NCBI RefSeq assembly: GCF_039691755.1
Contig: NZ_CP137552.1
Coordinates: forward strand, 496,001-560,000
Direction of reading: 5' to 3'
Origin: Halomonas sp. Bachu 37
Lineage (GTDB): Bacteria > Pseudomonadota > Gammaproteobacteria > Pseudomonadales > Halomonadaceae
Length of the DNA: 64,000 bases
Shown here: piece by piece, positions 47,673 through 57,653 of the stretch
How the letters are laid out: each line of letters begins with the position of its first letter
Position numbering within the stretch: position 1 is the first letter of the stretch
Position numbers and translations under genes: made by a program
The notes under the pieces: generated by a model
Told to the model about the DNA's origin: nothing
Seen by the model: only the letters and a program-made list of their open reading frames with translations
The model's database searches: none

Positions 47673-48496
47673 GGAAATTCCTCCCGGCGCGTAGCGCGCC
47701 ATTCCAGTCCGGCCTTGGCCACCAGGGTCAGTAGTGCAATCAAGGCGAGTAGCGCTGCACTGGCAAAGGCGCCAACGGTGTTGTAGTCCTGATAGAGCTG
47801 TTCCAGATGCAGGGGCAGGGTATTGGTATGCCCGCGTATCGCCCCTGAAACCACCGATACCGCACCGAATTCACCCACCGCCCTGGCGTTGGTCAGAATG
47901 ACACCGTACAGCAGCGCCCAGCGAATATTGGGCAGCGTGACCCGACGAAACGTGGTCCAGCCCGAGGCGCCCAGGGTGACGGCAGCCTCTTCCTCGCGCG
48001 ACCCCTGGGCCTGCATCAACGGGATCAACTCCCGGGCAACGAACGGACAGGTGACGAAAATGGTCACCATCAAGATGCCGGGCCAGGCGAACATCAGCTG
48101 GATGTCATGACTGTCCAGCCAGGTGCCGATCCAGCCGTTGCGCCCGTACAGCAGCAAGTAGATCAACCCCGCCACCACCGGCGATACGGCGAAGGGAATA
48201 TCGATCAAGGTCTGCAGGATGCGCCGTCCCGGGAAACTGAAGCGGGTCACCAGCCAGGCCAAGGCCACCCCGAACACCAGGCAGACGGGGATCGTCATCA
48301 GCGCGATCATCAGCGTCAAGCCGATGGCGGCCAATGTGTATTCGTTGCTTACGTTCTGCCAGAAGATGGCGACGCCCTGGGCGAAGGCCTGGGCGAAAAT
48401 CGCCACCAGCGGCAGCAGCAAAAACAATGCCGATAGCGCGACAGCGGCGATGATAGCAATACGCCGGATATGCGGCGCGTCTCCGATACGTCTCAT
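47669..48496 (-). CDS. cysW: Sulfate ABC transporter permease CysW
   Basis: 275 residues from the ATG at 48496 ([19 protein letters not shown]); the longer open frame upstream lies inside cysT. Six membrane segments are visible, and the EAA loop is [23 protein letters not shown] (split near residues 172-194). Its ATG overlaps the cysT stop by one base and its stop overlaps the cysA start. Confidence 0.94.
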   Translation of the reverse strand: MRRIGDAPHIRRIAIIAAVALSALFLLLPLVAIFAQAFAQGVAIFWQNVSNEYTLAAIGLTLMIALMTIPVCLVFGVALAWLVTRFSFPGRRILQTLIDIPFAVSPVVAGLIYLLLYGRNGWIGTWLDSHDIQLMFAWPGILMVTIFVTCPFVARELIPLMQAQGSREEEAAVTLGASGWTTFRRVTLPNIRWALLYGVILTNARAVGEFGAVSVVSGAIRGHTNTLPLHLEQLYQDYNTVGAFASAALLALIALLTLVAKAGLEWRATRREEFP

Positions 48497-49350
48497 CAGC
48501 CCTTGCCTCCGTGCAGCCGACGGATAAAACGCCCCTGCCAGATATTGATGGCCAGCAGCAAGGCCAGGGAAACGAACAGCACCACCGAGGCGATTGCCGA
48601 CGCACCGGCGTAGTCGTACTCCTGCAGCTTGACGAAAATCATCAGCGCGGTGATCTCCGTTTCGTAGGGCATGTTGCCGGCAATGAAGATGATCGCCCCG
48701 AACTCCCCCAGCGAGCGCACAAACGCCAGCCCCGTGCCGGTCACCAGGGCCGGCCACAGGTGCGGCAGGATGACCCGACGAAAGGCGACGCCGTCGGTTG
48801 CGCCCAGCGACATGGCGGCCTCGTCCACTTCATGGGGCATGTCTTCGAGGACCGGCTGCACCGTACGCACCACGAACGGAATACTGGTGAAGGCCATGGC
48901 CAGCGCGATACCCACCCAAGTGTAGGCGACCTGGAACCCCAGGGGTTCCAGCAGGCGCCCCATCCAGCCATTGCTGGAATAGAGCGTGGCCAGGGTGATG
49001 CCGGCCACCGCCGTGGGCAGGGCGAAGGGCAGATCCATCAACGCATCGAGAAGGCGCTTGCCGGGAAAGGTGTACCGCACCAGTACCCACGCCAGCAGCA
49101 AGCCGAACACGGCGTTGACGAGTGCTGCCACCGCCGCTGCGCCAATGGTCACCATATAGCTGGCCACGACCCGGCCTTCGGTGATGATGGTGAAGTATTG
49201 CGCCAGGCTTAGATCGGCCAACTGGCCGAACAGGCCGGTCAGAGGCAGCAGCAGCACCAGCGAGATGAACGTCAGGCTGATACCCAGAGACAGGCCGAAC
49301 CCCGGCAGCACGCGCGTGCTGCCGAGGCGGGAGAAAGCCGAAGTCCTCAT
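48496..49350 (-). CDS. cysT: Sulfate ABC transporter permease CysT (CysU)
   Basis: 284 residues. Six membrane segments begin at LSLGISLTFISLVLLLPLTGLF. The EAA loop is EVDEAAMSLGATDGVAFRRVIL near residues 174-195, and LGEFGAIIFIAGNMPYETE is the typical CysT sequence. It lies 9 bp after the binding-protein gene and forms the channel with CysW. Confidence 0.94.
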   Translation of the reverse strand: MRTSAFSRLGSTRVLPGFGLSLGISLTFISLVLLLPLTGLFGQLADLSLAQYFTIITEGRVVASYMVTIGAAAVAALVNAVFGLLLAWVLVRYTFPGKRLLDALMDLPFALPTAVAGITLATLYSSNGWMGRLLEPLGFQVAYTWVGIALAMAFTSIPFVVRTVQPVLEDMPHEVDEAAMSLGATDGVAFRRVILPHLWPALVTGTGLAFVRSLGEFGAIIFIAGNMPYETEITALMIFVKLQEYDYAGASAIASVVLFVSLALLLAINIWQGRFIRRLHGGKG

Positions 49351-49359
49351 GAGTGGCTC

Positions 49360-50370
49360 TTAACGACGCTGGAGCTGATCGAGCAGGGCGCCGCCTTCGA
49401 AGTGGGTCTCCATCGCTTCATTCCAGCTACCGAAGACGTCTTCCACGCGCAGCAGCTTGGTTTCGGGGAAGCGGTCGGAGAATTCCTCGACGACGGTTTC
49501 ATTATGCACGCGGTAGTTGAAGCCGGCGAGCAAGCGCTGGGTTTCCTCGGTGTAGAGGTACTCCAGGTAGCTCTGGGCCAGGTCCTCGTTACCGTTACGC
49601 TCGGCATTGGGACCCACCACGGCAACCGGGAACTCGGCCAGAATACTGGTGGGCGGCACGATGACTTCGTAGTCGTCGGAACCGTACTCGCCACGAATGT
49701 TGTTGACCTCGGACTCGAAGCTGATCAGCACGTCGCCGATGCCGCGCTCGATGAAGCTCGTGGTAGCACCACGGCCGCCGGTATCGAATACCGACACGTT
49801 ACGCAGGAAGGTGCGCATGAAGTCGTGAATCTGCTCTTCGTCGCCGTCGAACTCTTCCTCGGCGAAGCCCCACGCGGCCAGGTAAGTGTAGCGGCCGTTA
49901 CCCGAGGTCTTGGGGTTGGGGAAGACCATCTTCACATCCTCGCGTACCAGGTCATCCCAGTTCTCGATATTCTTGGGATTGTCCTTGCGCACCAGGAACG
50001 CCGTGGTGGAGTAATAGGGCGAGGCGTTGTTGGCGAACTGATCCTGCCAGTCCTCGGCGACCAGGCCGCCATCCGCCAGCACCTGCACGTCGGTTACCTG
50101 ATTGAAAGTAACGACATCGGCGCGCAAGCCCTGCAGGATGGCGCGGGCCTGGGCCGAGGAGCCGCCGTGGGACTGGCTGATCTCGATCTCTTCTCCGTGT
50201 TCTTCCTTCCAGTGCGCCTGGAATTCGGGGTTGATCGCGGCGAAGAGCTCGCGAGCGATATCGTAGGAGGAGTTGAGTAGCTCACGCTCCTGGGCGAAGG
50301 CGGTGCCGCTGACACCGGCACCCAGAGCAAGGGCGAGAACACTGCGGCGTAGGTACAGGGGAAACGTCAT
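49360..50370 (-). CDS. sbp: Sulfate-binding periplasmic protein
   Basis: 336 residues from the ATG at 50370 (MTFPLYLRRSVLALALGAG), with a GGAGG ribosome site 6 bp upstream. The signal peptide ends at AFA-QER. Ligand-loop motifs include LLNSSYDIARELF, SHGGSSAQARAIL and FPNPKTSGNGRYTYLAAWG. Sbp and CysP are close relatives, and this sequence looks nearer Sbp. It is the first gene of sbp-cysT-cysW-cysA. Confidence 0.92.
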   Translation of the reverse strand: MTFPLYLRRSVLALALGAGVSGTAFAQERELLNSSYDIARELFAAINPEFQAHWKEEHGEEIEISQSHGGSSAQARAILQGLRADVVTFNQVTDVQVLADGGLVAEDWQDQFANNASPYYSTTAFLVRKDNPKNIENWDDLVREDVKMVFPNPKTSGNGRYTYLAAWGFAEEEFDGDEEQIHDFMRTFLRNVSVFDTGGRGATTSFIERGIGDVLISFESEVNNIRGEYGSDDYEVIVPPTSILAEFPVAVVGPNAERNGNEDLAQSYLEYLYTEETQRLLAGFNYRVHNETVVEEFSDRFPETKLLRVEDVFGSWNEAMETHFEGGALLDQLQRR

Positions 50371-50604
50371 TGGAACCTCCAAAAAGACGACAAGGCACGA
50401 TTGCCTGATGACTGCAGAGGTTAAACCTTGATTTGTGGAATTACAATCGCGTTTTATATTCTTTTTTGAAATATGAGTGTGCTCATCACCGCCTGCCGGT
50501 ACGCCTGCGGAGCAGCCAACGCTCTGATAAAATGCCCGGTCATGGCGGTCACGTCGTAACACGACGTGCGATGCTTCCCTTCCTTATTACCTACTGGATG
50601 AACC
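50371..50604. promoter_or_regulatory. Divergent control region of the sulfate importer and rpe
   Basis: An AT-rich stretch (about 50420-50475) contrasts with the GC-rich neighbours. On the minus strand, TTGTAA (50446-50441) and TTAACC (50424-50419), 16 bp apart, could be the sbp promoter. An imperfect inverted repeat ATATTC/GAAATAT (50456-50474) lies just upstream, where a CysB-type activator would bind. CysB sites are loosely defined, so this is tentative. The rpe side has no clear boxes. Confidence 0.35.
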
Positions 50605-51303
50605 ATGAGTGCAGCGCCTCGCGATTTTCTGATAGCACCTTCGATACTTTCCGCGGATTTCGCCCGCCTGGGCGAGGAAGTGGATAACGTCCTGGCTTCC
50701 GGCGCCGATATCGTCCATTTCGATGTCATGGACAATCATTACGTGCCCAACCTGACCATCGGCCCGATGGTCTGCCAGGCGCTGCGCAAGCATGGCGTCG
50801 CCGCGCCCATCGACGTGCACTTGATGGTCAAGCCGGTGGACCGCTTGATCGATGACTTCATCGAAGCGGGCGCCACCTATATCACGTTCCATCCCGAGGC
50901 GTCGGAGCACATCGACCGCTCTCTGCAGCTGGTTCGCGATGGCGGTTGCCGCGCCGGACTGGTTTTCAATCCGGCCACGCCGCTGTCCTACCTGGATTAC
51001 GTCATGGACAAGGTCGACATGATCCTGCTGATGAGCGTCAACCCGGGGTTCGGCGGGCAGAGCTTCATTCCCGCAACGCTGGACAAGGTGCGCGAAGTGC
51101 GCGCGCGAATCGATGCCAGCGGCCGCGATATCCGCCTCGAAGTGGATGGTGGGGTGAAGGTCGATAACATCGCCGAGATCGCCGCCGCCGGCGCGGATAC
51201 CTTCGTCGCGGGCTCGGCAATCTTCAAGGCCCACTCGAGCGACGATGCCCACGGCTACGATACGGTCATCCAGCAGATGCGCGAGGCGCTGGCCCAGCGC
51301 TAA
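50605..51303 (+). CDS. rpe: Ribulose-phosphate 3-epimerase
   Basis: 232 residues, a TIM barrel. Metal and catalytic motifs are [17 protein letters not shown] (about 36-52), IDVHLMVKP (about 68-76), [14 protein letters not shown] (about 143-156) and LEVDGGV (about 177-183). It interconverts ribulose-5-phosphate and xylulose-5-phosphate in the pentose phosphate pathway. In Pseudomonas it directly precedes gph and trpE; here ndh lies between, on the other strand. Confidence 0.96.
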   Translation: MSAAPRDFLIAPSILSADFARLGEEVDNVLASGADIVHFDVMDNHYVPNLTIGPMVCQALRKHGVAAPIDVHLMVKPVDRLIDDFIEAGATYITFHPEASEHIDRSLQLVRDGGCRAGLVFNPATPLSYLDYVMDKVDMILLMSVNPGFGGQSFIPATLDKVREVRARIDASGRDIRLEVDGGVKVDNIAEIAAAGADTFVAGSAIFKAHSSDDAHGYDTVIQQMREALAQR

Positions 51304-51367
51304 CAGGAGCCGGGCCAGTTTCCGCAGAGGCTAACCTGCTTGGATAGACCAATCTGCTTGAATACAC

Positions 51368-52666
51368 CTAGTGCAACTTCATGCGCGGCTTCAGGTAGCG
51401 GTTGAGCTTGTCCACCAGCCAGCCAAGCGCGGTCTTGAGGGGACCATGAATGGCGAGCTGATGCATGCGGTAGAGCGAGGCATAGCACTGCCTGGCCAGC
51501 CAGCCTTCGAGAAACAGGCCCCGCGAGGCGGAGGTGCGCATCAGGTTGCCCACCGCGTCGTAGCGCGCCAGGGAAACCAGCGAACCGTGGTCGCGATAGC
51601 GGAAGTCGGCCATGGGTTTGCCCGCCAGCAGTGCCGTCAGGTTCTTCGCCAAGTGCTTGGCCTGCTGGTGGGCGGCCTGCGCACGCGGCGGAACCGTGCT
51701 GTCTTCGCCCTGGGGGCAGCTGGCGCAGTCACCCAAGGCAAAGATGTGCGGGTCATCGATGCTCTGCAGGGTGGCGGCAACCTGAATCTGATTCTTTTTC
51801 GTGGTGGTCAGGCCCAGCTCCGCAAGAAACGGGGCTGCCTTGATACCTGCAGCCCACACGTTGAGATCGGTTTCGATCACTTCGTCGTCACCGGTGATCA
51901 GCTGGTTTGCCTTGGCTTCCTTGACTGCAGTGCCGGTATGTATCTTGACGCCTAGTTTTTCCAGTTCCTTCTGTACCGTCTGGCTGATTCGCTCGGAGAG
52001 GCCGGGCAGCAGGCGCGGGGCGGCTTCCAGCAAATGAACGTTTATCTGCTGGTGCTCCAGAGAGGTCACGCCGTAGGCATGCAGCATTCTCGAGGCATCG
52101 AACATTTCGGCGGCGAGTTCCACACCAGTGGCGCCACCGCCGACAATGCCGATGGTAAGTTCGGTATGCTGGCGTAGCGTTGGATCGGTATAGCGTAGAA
52201 AGGTGTTGATCATGTCGTGCTGAAACGATCTGGCCTGCTGCGGCGAATCGATGAAGTGGCAGTGCTCGGCGACACCGGTAGTGCCGAAATCATTGGAAAC
52301 GCTGCCCAGCGCCATGACCAGATAGTCATAGGAGATTTCGCGAGCGGGCAGCACTTCGTCGCCGTCTTCGTCGGTGACGGGGGAGAGTTGCAGCGCCTGG
52401 CGCTCGCGATCCAGACCATAGAGCGAACCGCGCTGATAACGGTAGTAGTGAGCCGTTGAGTGACCACGATAGTCCACTTCATCCATGCTGGAGTTGAGTA
52501 TCCCCGTGGCGAGCTCGTGCAGAAGGGGTTTCCACACATGAGTGGTATCGCGGTCGACCAGCGTGATCTCGGCTTGCCGCCGTTTGCCTAACGTGTGCCC
52601 TAAACGAGTAGCCAGTGCCAATCCACCCGCACCGCCACCGACAATCACTATCCTGGGTATGGCCAT
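51368..52666 (-). CDS. ndh: Type II NADH:quinone dehydrogenase
   Basis: 432 residues from the ATG at 52666 (MAIPRIVIVGGGAGGLALATRLG), with AAGGAG upstream. FAD loop GGGAGGLAL is at the N-terminus and the NADH loop IGIVGGGATGVELAAEM near residue 178. FALGDCASCPQ near 310 is typical of Ndh. A C-terminal amphipathic segment (HGPLKTALGWLVDKLNRYLK) should attach it to the membrane. It oxidises NADH without pumping protons. Confidence 0.93.
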   Translation of the reverse strand: MAIPRIVIVGGGAGGLALATRLGHTLGKRRQAEITLVDRDTTHVWKPLLHELATGILNSSMDEVDYRGHSTAHYYRYQRGSLYGLDRERQALQLSPVTDEDGDEVLPAREISYDYLVMALGSVSNDFGTTGVAEHCHFIDSPQQARSFQHDMINTFLRYTDPTLRQHTELTIGIVGGGATGVELAAEMFDASRMLHAYGVTSLEHQQINVHLLEAAPRLLPGLSERISQTVQKELEKLGVKIHTGTAVKEAKANQLITGDDEVIETDLNVWAAGIKAAPFLAELGLTTTKKNQIQVAATLQSIDDPHIFALGDCASCPQGEDSTVPPRAQAAHQQAKHLAKNLTALLAGKPMADFRYRDHGSLVSLARYDAVGNLMRTSASRGLFLEGWLARQCYASLYRMHQLAIHGPLKTALGWLVDKLNRYLKPRMKLH

Positions 52667-52832
52667 ATAATGCTCCTTGGCTAAGTCAGCCACAGCATAG
52701 AAGTTTTCTTCGCCCCCTGCTTAATGCGAATACCGGCCCGAAGCAGGTAAGATACCTGGCTGGGAACTAGATGGTATCTAGAGCAACGGCACGGCCGTGT
52801 GCGGTCATGATTATCCATTAGGGGGTGAAACG
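52667..52832. promoter_or_regulatory. Divergent region between ndh and gph
   Basis: About 165 bp. It contains an inverted repeat GATACC/GGTATC (about 52751-52778) with a 16-base centre, which could be an operator for either divergent gene. No regulator can be named. Confidence 0.3.
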
Positions 52833-53543
52833 TTGCATTCGATATTACGGGACAAACGGTTGATTGCGTTTGATCTGGACGGAACCCTGATCGACTCGGT
52901 GCCGGACCTGGCGGTGGCGGTCGCCAAGGCATTGGCCGAATTCGACTTGCCCGTGCCGAGCGAGGCGGATGTACGTGACTGGGTCGGCAATGGCGCGCCG
53001 GTGCTCGTGGAACGGGCACTGACCTGGGCGCAACAGTCCGCCCCCACGGCACAGCTGCAGGAACGCGCCTATCAGGTGTTTCTGGATCATTACAGCGCCG
53101 CACCGAATGTCCGTACCCACCTTTATCCCGGTGTCGTGCCCGCGCTGGAAGCCTTGAAGCGTGCCGGCTTTACCCTGGTGCTGGTAACCAACAAGCCCGA
53201 ACGCTTTATCGAACCCATCCTGGATCACTTTGAACTGACGGACCATTTTGCCCTATGGTTGGGCGGCGACTCGCTGGCGCGCAAGAAACCCGACCCGCTG
53301 CCTTTGCTGCATGCCGCCGAGCATTTCGGCTTCGCGCCGGAAATGTGCGTGATGGTCGGCGATTCGCGCCATGACATTGGCGCGGGAAAGGCCGCCGGTT
53401 TCGCCACCGTGGCGGTCCCGTACGGCTACAACCATGGCGAACCCATCAGCCTTAGCGAGCCCGATATCCTGCTCGATTCCCTGAACCTGCTGCTTTCTCC
53501 CGCTTCCCCCACGATCTCTTCCACCTCGACAAGGACAGCTTGA
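52833..53543 (+). CDS. gph: Phosphoglycolate phosphatase
   Basis: 236 residues if started at the TTG at 52833 ([21 protein letters not shown]), preceded by AGGGGGTGAAACG. A GTG at 52797 would add 12 residues. HAD-family motifs: [11 protein letters not shown] (nucleophile Asp), VLVTNKPE, and [14 protein letters not shown]. It removes the 2-phosphoglycolate formed during DNA repair and metabolism. Its stop overlaps the trpE start (TGATG), suggesting co-expression with tryptophan genes. Confidence 0.9.
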   Translation: MHSILRDKRLIAFDLDGTLIDSVPDLAVAVAKALAEFDLPVPSEADVRDWVGNGAPVLVERALTWAQQSAPTAQLQERAYQVFLDHYSAAPNVRTHLYPGVVPALEALKRAGFTLVLVTNKPERFIEPILDHFELTDHFALWLGGDSLARKKPDPLPLLHAAEHFGFAPEMCVMVGDSRHDIGAGKAAGFATVAVPYGYNHGEPISLSEPDILLDSLNLLLSPASPTISSTSTRTA

Positions 53544-55033
53544 TGATGACCCCGGAACGCTTCCAAGAATTCAGCCGGGAGGGCTACAACCGCATCCCGG
53601 TGACCCGCGAGGTATTGGCGGATCTGGACACGCCGCTATCCACCTACGTGAAGCTGGCCAATGTGCCGTGGACCTTTCTGCTGGAGTCGGTCCAGGGGGG
53701 CGAGAAGTGGGGGCGCTACTCGATCATCGGCCTGCCCAGCCACGAGCGTATCGAAGTACACGGTTTCACGGTTCACCATATCAAGCAGGGGGAAACCCTG
53801 GGGGTGACGGAGGTGAGCGACCCGCTGGAGTGGATCGAAACCTTCCAGCAGCGTTTCAAGGTGCCCAAGCTGGACGATCAGCCGCGTTTTGACGGCGGCC
53901 TGGTAGGCTATTTCGGCTACGATACCATCCGCTATATCGAGCCGCGGCTGAAGAGCGTGGAAAAACCCGACCCGCTCGGAGTGCCGGATATCCTGCTGAT
54001 GGTATGCAACGACCTGGTGGTGTTCGATAACCTTTCCGGGCGCTTGACCGTATGGACCCATGCGGACCCCGCCGAGCCCGACGCTTTTGAGCATGCCGTG
54101 GCGCGTCTTGACCGCCTGGAAGCCCGCTTGCGCGAAACCAGCGCCACCCTGCATAGCCCGAGCACCGGGCGAGGGGCAGTGGAAGAGAGCGATTTCAATT
54201 CCGGTTTCACCCAGTCCGGTTTCATGCGTGCCGTGGAGAAAATCAAGGAGTACGTGCTGGCGGGCGACATCATGCAATGCGTGCCGTCGCAGCGCATGTC
54301 GATTCCCTACCGGGCGTCACCGCTGGACCTGTATCGAGCCTTGCGCAGCTTGAATCCCTCGCCGTACATGTTCTATTTCAACCTCGACGACCACCAGGTG
54401 GTGGGGTCCTCCCCGGAGATTCTGACGCGGCTGGAGGATGGCGAGGTCACGGTCCGTCCGATTGCCGGTACGCGCAAGCGCGGCCGCAATGAAGAGGAGG
54501 ACAGGGCCCTGGAAGCGGACCTGCTGGCGGACCCCAAGGAGATCGCCGAACACCTCATGCTGATCGACCTGGGGCGCAACGACGTGGGCCGTATCAGCGA
54601 GACCGGCAGTGTCGAAGTCACCGACCAGATGGTGGTGGAGCGCTACTCCCACGTCATGCATATCGTCTCCAACGTCACCGGCAAGCTGAAGCCGGGCTTG
54701 ACCGCCATGGACGCGCTGCGGGCCACATTCCCCGCCGGCACCGTATCCGGCGCGCCCAAGATTCGCGCCCTGGAAATCATCGACGAGCTGGAGCCGGTCA
54801 AGCGCGGCGTCTATTCCGGCGCGGTGGGGTATCTCTCCTGGCATGGCAACATGGATACCGCCATCGCCATACGCACCGCCGTGATCAAGGACGGCCACTT
54901 GCACATCCAGGCCGGCGCGGGGATCGTGTCCGATTCGGTACCCGAGATGGAGTGGCAGGAGACACTGAACAAGGGCCGGGCGATCTTTCGCGCCGTGGCC
55001 ATGGCCGAAGGCGGTCTGAACAATCTCGAATAG
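53543..55033 (+). CDS. trpE: Anthranilate synthase component I
   Basis: 496 residues from the ATG at 53543, which overlaps the gph stop; the next codon is also ATG. The N-terminal domain carries [18 protein letters not shown], where the LLES segment belongs to the tryptophan feedback site. The chorismate-binding domain has [47 protein letters not shown] and [16 protein letters not shown]. It makes anthranilate with TrpG. No leader peptide or attenuator is possible directly upstream because gph abuts it. Confidence 0.96.
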   Translation: MMTPERFQEFSREGYNRIPVTREVLADLDTPLSTYVKLANVPWTFLLESVQGGEKWGRYSIIGLPSHERIEVHGFTVHHIKQGETLGVTEVSDPLEWIETFQQRFKVPKLDDQPRFDGGLVGYFGYDTIRYIEPRLKSVEKPDPLGVPDILLMVCNDLVVFDNLSGRLTVWTHADPAEPDAFEHAVARLDRLEARLRETSATLHSPSTGRGAVEESDFNSGFTQSGFMRAVEKIKEYVLAGDIMQCVPSQRMSIPYRASPLDLYRALRSLNPSPYMFYFNLDDHQVVGSSPEILTRLEDGEVTVRPIAGTRKRGRNEEEDRALEADLLADPKEIAEHLMLIDLGRNDVGRISETGSVEVTDQMVVERYSHVMHIVSNVTGKLKPGLTAMDALRATFPAGTVSGAPKIRALEIIDELEPVKRGVYSGAVGYLSWHGNMDTAIAIRTAVIKDGHLHIQAGAGIVSDSVPEMEWQETLNKGRAIFRAVAMAEGGLNNLE

Positions 55034-55118
55034 ACGGGAAGGCGGGTGCCGGCTCACTTGCCGTTTGGGCTATCATCGATTGCCAGCGGCTCAATGGATT
55101 CGACGGGGTTAATGGTTC

Positions 55119-55709
55119 ATGTCTCAGAAAGTTCTAATGTTGGACAACTACGACAGTTTCACCTTCAATATCGTGCAGTACCTGGGTGAGCTGGGGGCGG
55201 AAGTGATCACTCACCGCAACGACGAGATCACCCTCGAGCAGATCGAAGCGCTGGCGCCCACCCATCTGGTGGTGTCGCCGGGTCCCTGCACGCCCAACGA
55301 GGCGGGGATCTCCATGGCCGCCATCGAACACTTCGCCGGCAAGCTGCCCATACTGGGGGTCTGCCTGGGGCATCAGGCGATCGGCCAGGTCTACGGTGGC
55401 AAGGTGGTTCGCGCTCCGCAGGTGATGCATGGCAAGACATCCGCCGTACTGCACGACAATCAGGGCGTGTTCGAAGGGCTGGAAAACCCTGTCGAAGTGA
55501 CCCGCTATCACTCCCTGGTGGTCGAGAAGGCGAGCTTGCCCGATTGCCTGGAAATTACCGCCTGGACCGGCGATGACGATGTGACGCCCGGCCTGGTCAT
55601 GGGCCTGCGCCACCGCGAGCTGGATATCGAAGGGGTGCAGTTTCACCCCGAGTCGATTCTCACCCGCCAAGGCCACGAGCTATTGGCCAACTTTTTAAAA
55701 CGCGGCTGA
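55119..55709 (+). CDS. trpG: Anthranilate synthase component II (glutamine amidotransferase)
   Basis: 196 residues, class I glutamine amidotransferase. [10 protein letters not shown] is at the N-terminus, the oxyanion strand [13 protein letters not shown] near 50-62, the catalytic Cys in [11 protein letters not shown] (about 80) and His-Glu in VQFHPESIL near 170. It feeds ammonia to TrpE; a shared role as PabA for folate is possible, since no separate pabA is in the window. It is 85 bp after trpE. Confidence 0.94.
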   Translation: MSQKVLMLDNYDSFTFNIVQYLGELGAEVITHRNDEITLEQIEALAPTHLVVSPGPCTPNEAGISMAAIEHFAGKLPILGVCLGHQAIGQVYGGKVVRAPQVMHGKTSAVLHDNQGVFEGLENPVEVTRYHSLVVEKASLPDCLEITAWTGDDDVTPGLVMGLRHRELDIEGVQFHPESILTRQGHELLANFLKRG

Positions 55710-55745
55710 TTGCCGGTTATATACGCTTTAGGGGCCCCTCTGCTC

Positions 55746-56765
55746 ATGCAAATGCGAGACGCGATTAATGCGGTGATGCGCCGCGAAGACCTCTCTTTCG
55801 ATGCCATGCACACCTTGATGCGCCGGATCATGACCGGCGATGCCACCGATGCGCAGATCGGCGGCCTACTGGTCGGTCTGGCGATGAAGGGCGAAAGCGC
55901 CGTCGAGATCAGCGCCGCTGCACAGGTCATGCGCGAACTGATGAAGCGCGTCGAACTGAATGCCGAAAACGTCGTCGATATCGTCGGTACCGGCGGCGAT
56001 GGCGCCAATCTGTTCAACGTTTCCACCGCAGCCAGCTTCGTGGCGTCCGCCGCGGGCGCCCATGTCGCCAAGCACGGCAATCGCAGCGTATCGTCGTCAT
56101 CCGGCAGTGCCGATCTGTTCGATGTGGCGGGCATTTATCTTGATCTCAAGCCCAAGGAGGTGGCGCGCTGTATCGAGAAGGTGGGCGTAGGCTTCATGTT
56201 CGCTCCCAACCACCATCCCGCCATGCGCTACGCCATCGGCCCGCGCCGTGAGATGGGCGTACGTACGCTGTTCAATATCCTGGGGCCGTTGACCAACCCG
56301 GCTGGCGCCCCCAACCAGGTACTCGGCGTTTACGCGCCGGAGCTGGTGCCGCTGATGGCCCAAGTGCTGCAAAAGCTCGGCAGTCGCCACGTGATGGTGG
56401 TGCATTCGGAAGACGGTCTGGATGAAATCTCGCTGGCGGCGCCCACGATGGTGGCCGAGCTGAAAGATGGCGAGATCACTCAATATACCGTTACCCCAGA
56501 AGACTTGGGAATCGAGCGCCAGAGCCTGGCGACACTGAAAGCGACCAGCGCCGAAGACAGCCTGCGGCTGGTCAAGGCGGCTCTCGCTGGGGAAGGCGCC
56601 GCCGCCGATATGGTGGCGCTGAATGCGGGTGCCGCGCTTTATTGCGCGGATATCGCCGACACCCTGAAGGAGGGCGTGATACTGGCTCAAGATGCTCAGG
56701 CTTCCAAGCTGCCGCTCGAAAAGCTCAAGGAGCTTTCCCACTTCACCAGCGTCTTCAAGGAATAA
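55746..56765 (+). CDS. trpD: Anthranilate phosphoribosyltransferase
   Basis: 339 residues from the ATG at 55746 (MQMRDAINAVMRRED), with AGGGGCC upstream; an ATG at 55752 is an alternative. PRPP-binding glycine loop VDIVGTGGDGANLFNVST (about 78-95) and KHGNRSVSSSSGSADL (about 106-121) are diagnostic. It joins PRPP, made by Prs, with anthranilate. trpC follows 9 bp later. Confidence 0.95.
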   Translation: MQMRDAINAVMRREDLSFDAMHTLMRRIMTGDATDAQIGGLLVGLAMKGESAVEISAAAQVMRELMKRVELNAENVVDIVGTGGDGANLFNVSTAASFVASAAGAHVAKHGNRSVSSSSGSADLFDVAGIYLDLKPKEVARCIEKVGVGFMFAPNHHPAMRYAIGPRREMGVRTLFNILGPLTNPAGAPNQVLGVYAPELVPLMAQVLQKLGSRHVMVVHSEDGLDEISLAAPTMVAELKDGEITQYTVTPEDLGIERQSLATLKATSAEDSLRLVKAALAGEGAAADMVALNAGAALYCADIADTLKEGVILAQDAQASKLPLEKLKELSHFTSVFKE

Positions 56766-56774
56766 GAGATTCTC

Positions 56775-57578
56775 ATGACTCAACAGGCAACGCCGACTAT
56801 TCTAACGCGCATCCTGGCCCGCAAGGACCAGGAAGTGGCCGAGCGCCGCCAAGCGGTTTCGGAAGCCGACCTGCTGGCATTAGCGGACAAGCAGAGCGCC
56901 CCGCGTGGCTTTATCGAGGCACTCGATACACGCATCGCGGCGGGAGATCCGGCGATCATCGCCGAAGTGAAAAAAGCCTCGCCCTCGAAAGGTGTGATTC
57001 GCGAAGACTTCCATCCCGCGGAGATCGCCAAGAGCTATGCCGAGGGCGGTGCGGCCTGTCTTTCGGTGCTTACCGACGCCGACTTCTTCCAGGGGCACGA
57101 AGACTTTCTGATTGCCGCTCGAGACGTATGCTCGCTGCCGGTGATTCGCAAGGACTTCATCACCCACGGCTATCAGGTGACCGAGGCGCGGGCGATAGGT
57201 GCCGACTGCATTCTGTTGATCGTCGCCGCACTCGACGACTCCCAACTGCGCGACCTGCACCAGCAGGCCAACCAGATGGGCATGGATGTGTTGGTGGAAG
57301 TCCACGATGCCGACGAACTGGAGCGCGCCCTGGCGCTGGACCTGAAGCTTGTCGGTATCAACAATCGCAATCTGCACACCTTCGAGACCAGCCTGAACAC
57401 CACCCTGGATCTGCTGCCGCGCATTCCCGAAGGCGTCACCGTTATCACCGAATCCGGCATTCATACTCGCGACGACATCGAACTGATGCGCGATCACAAC
57501 GTCAACGGTTTCCTGGTCGGTGAAGCGTTCATGCGCGAAGAGGACCCGGGCCAGGCGCTGAAAAGGCTGTTCTTTTAA
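56775..57578 (+). CDS. trpC: Indole-3-glycerol phosphate synthase
   Basis: 267 residues, a monofunctional TrpC barrel (no fused TrpF). Motifs: [19 protein letters not shown] (catalytic Lys, about 58-76), [41 protein letters not shown] and [12 protein letters not shown]. It is the last gene of trpE-G-D-C; trpF, trpB and trpA are not in the window, as in Pseudomonas-like layouts. Confidence 0.96.
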   Translation: MTQQATPTILTRILARKDQEVAERRQAVSEADLLALADKQSAPRGFIEALDTRIAAGDPAIIAEVKKASPSKGVIREDFHPAEIAKSYAEGGAACLSVLTDADFFQGHEDFLIAARDVCSLPVIRKDFITHGYQVTEARAIGADCILLIVAALDDSQLRDLHQQANQMGMDVLVEVHDADELERALALDLKLVGINNRNLHTFETSLNTTLDLLPRIPEGVTVITESGIHTRDDIELMRDHNVNGFLVGEAFMREEDPGQALKRLFF

Positions 57579-57604
57579 GGCCTCGCCCTACGTATCTCGA
57601 CAGC

Positions 57605-57632
57605 GCCCGGCCGGCAATCCGCTTAGCCGGGC
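57605..57632 (+). terminator. Probable terminator after trpC
   Basis: GCCCGGC and GCCGGGC form a 7-bp stem with a 14-base loop, followed by a TTTT run 9 bases later. It lies between convergent trpC and the YdiJ-type gene. Confidence 0.5.
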
Positions 57633-57653
57633 GAAGTCGGTTTTAGGCAACGA

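Noticed and set aside
53400..53543. A trp leader peptide and attenuator before trpE
   Set aside because: trpE overlaps the gph stop, so there is no room for a leader. I found no Trp-rich short frame with alternative hairpins upstream.
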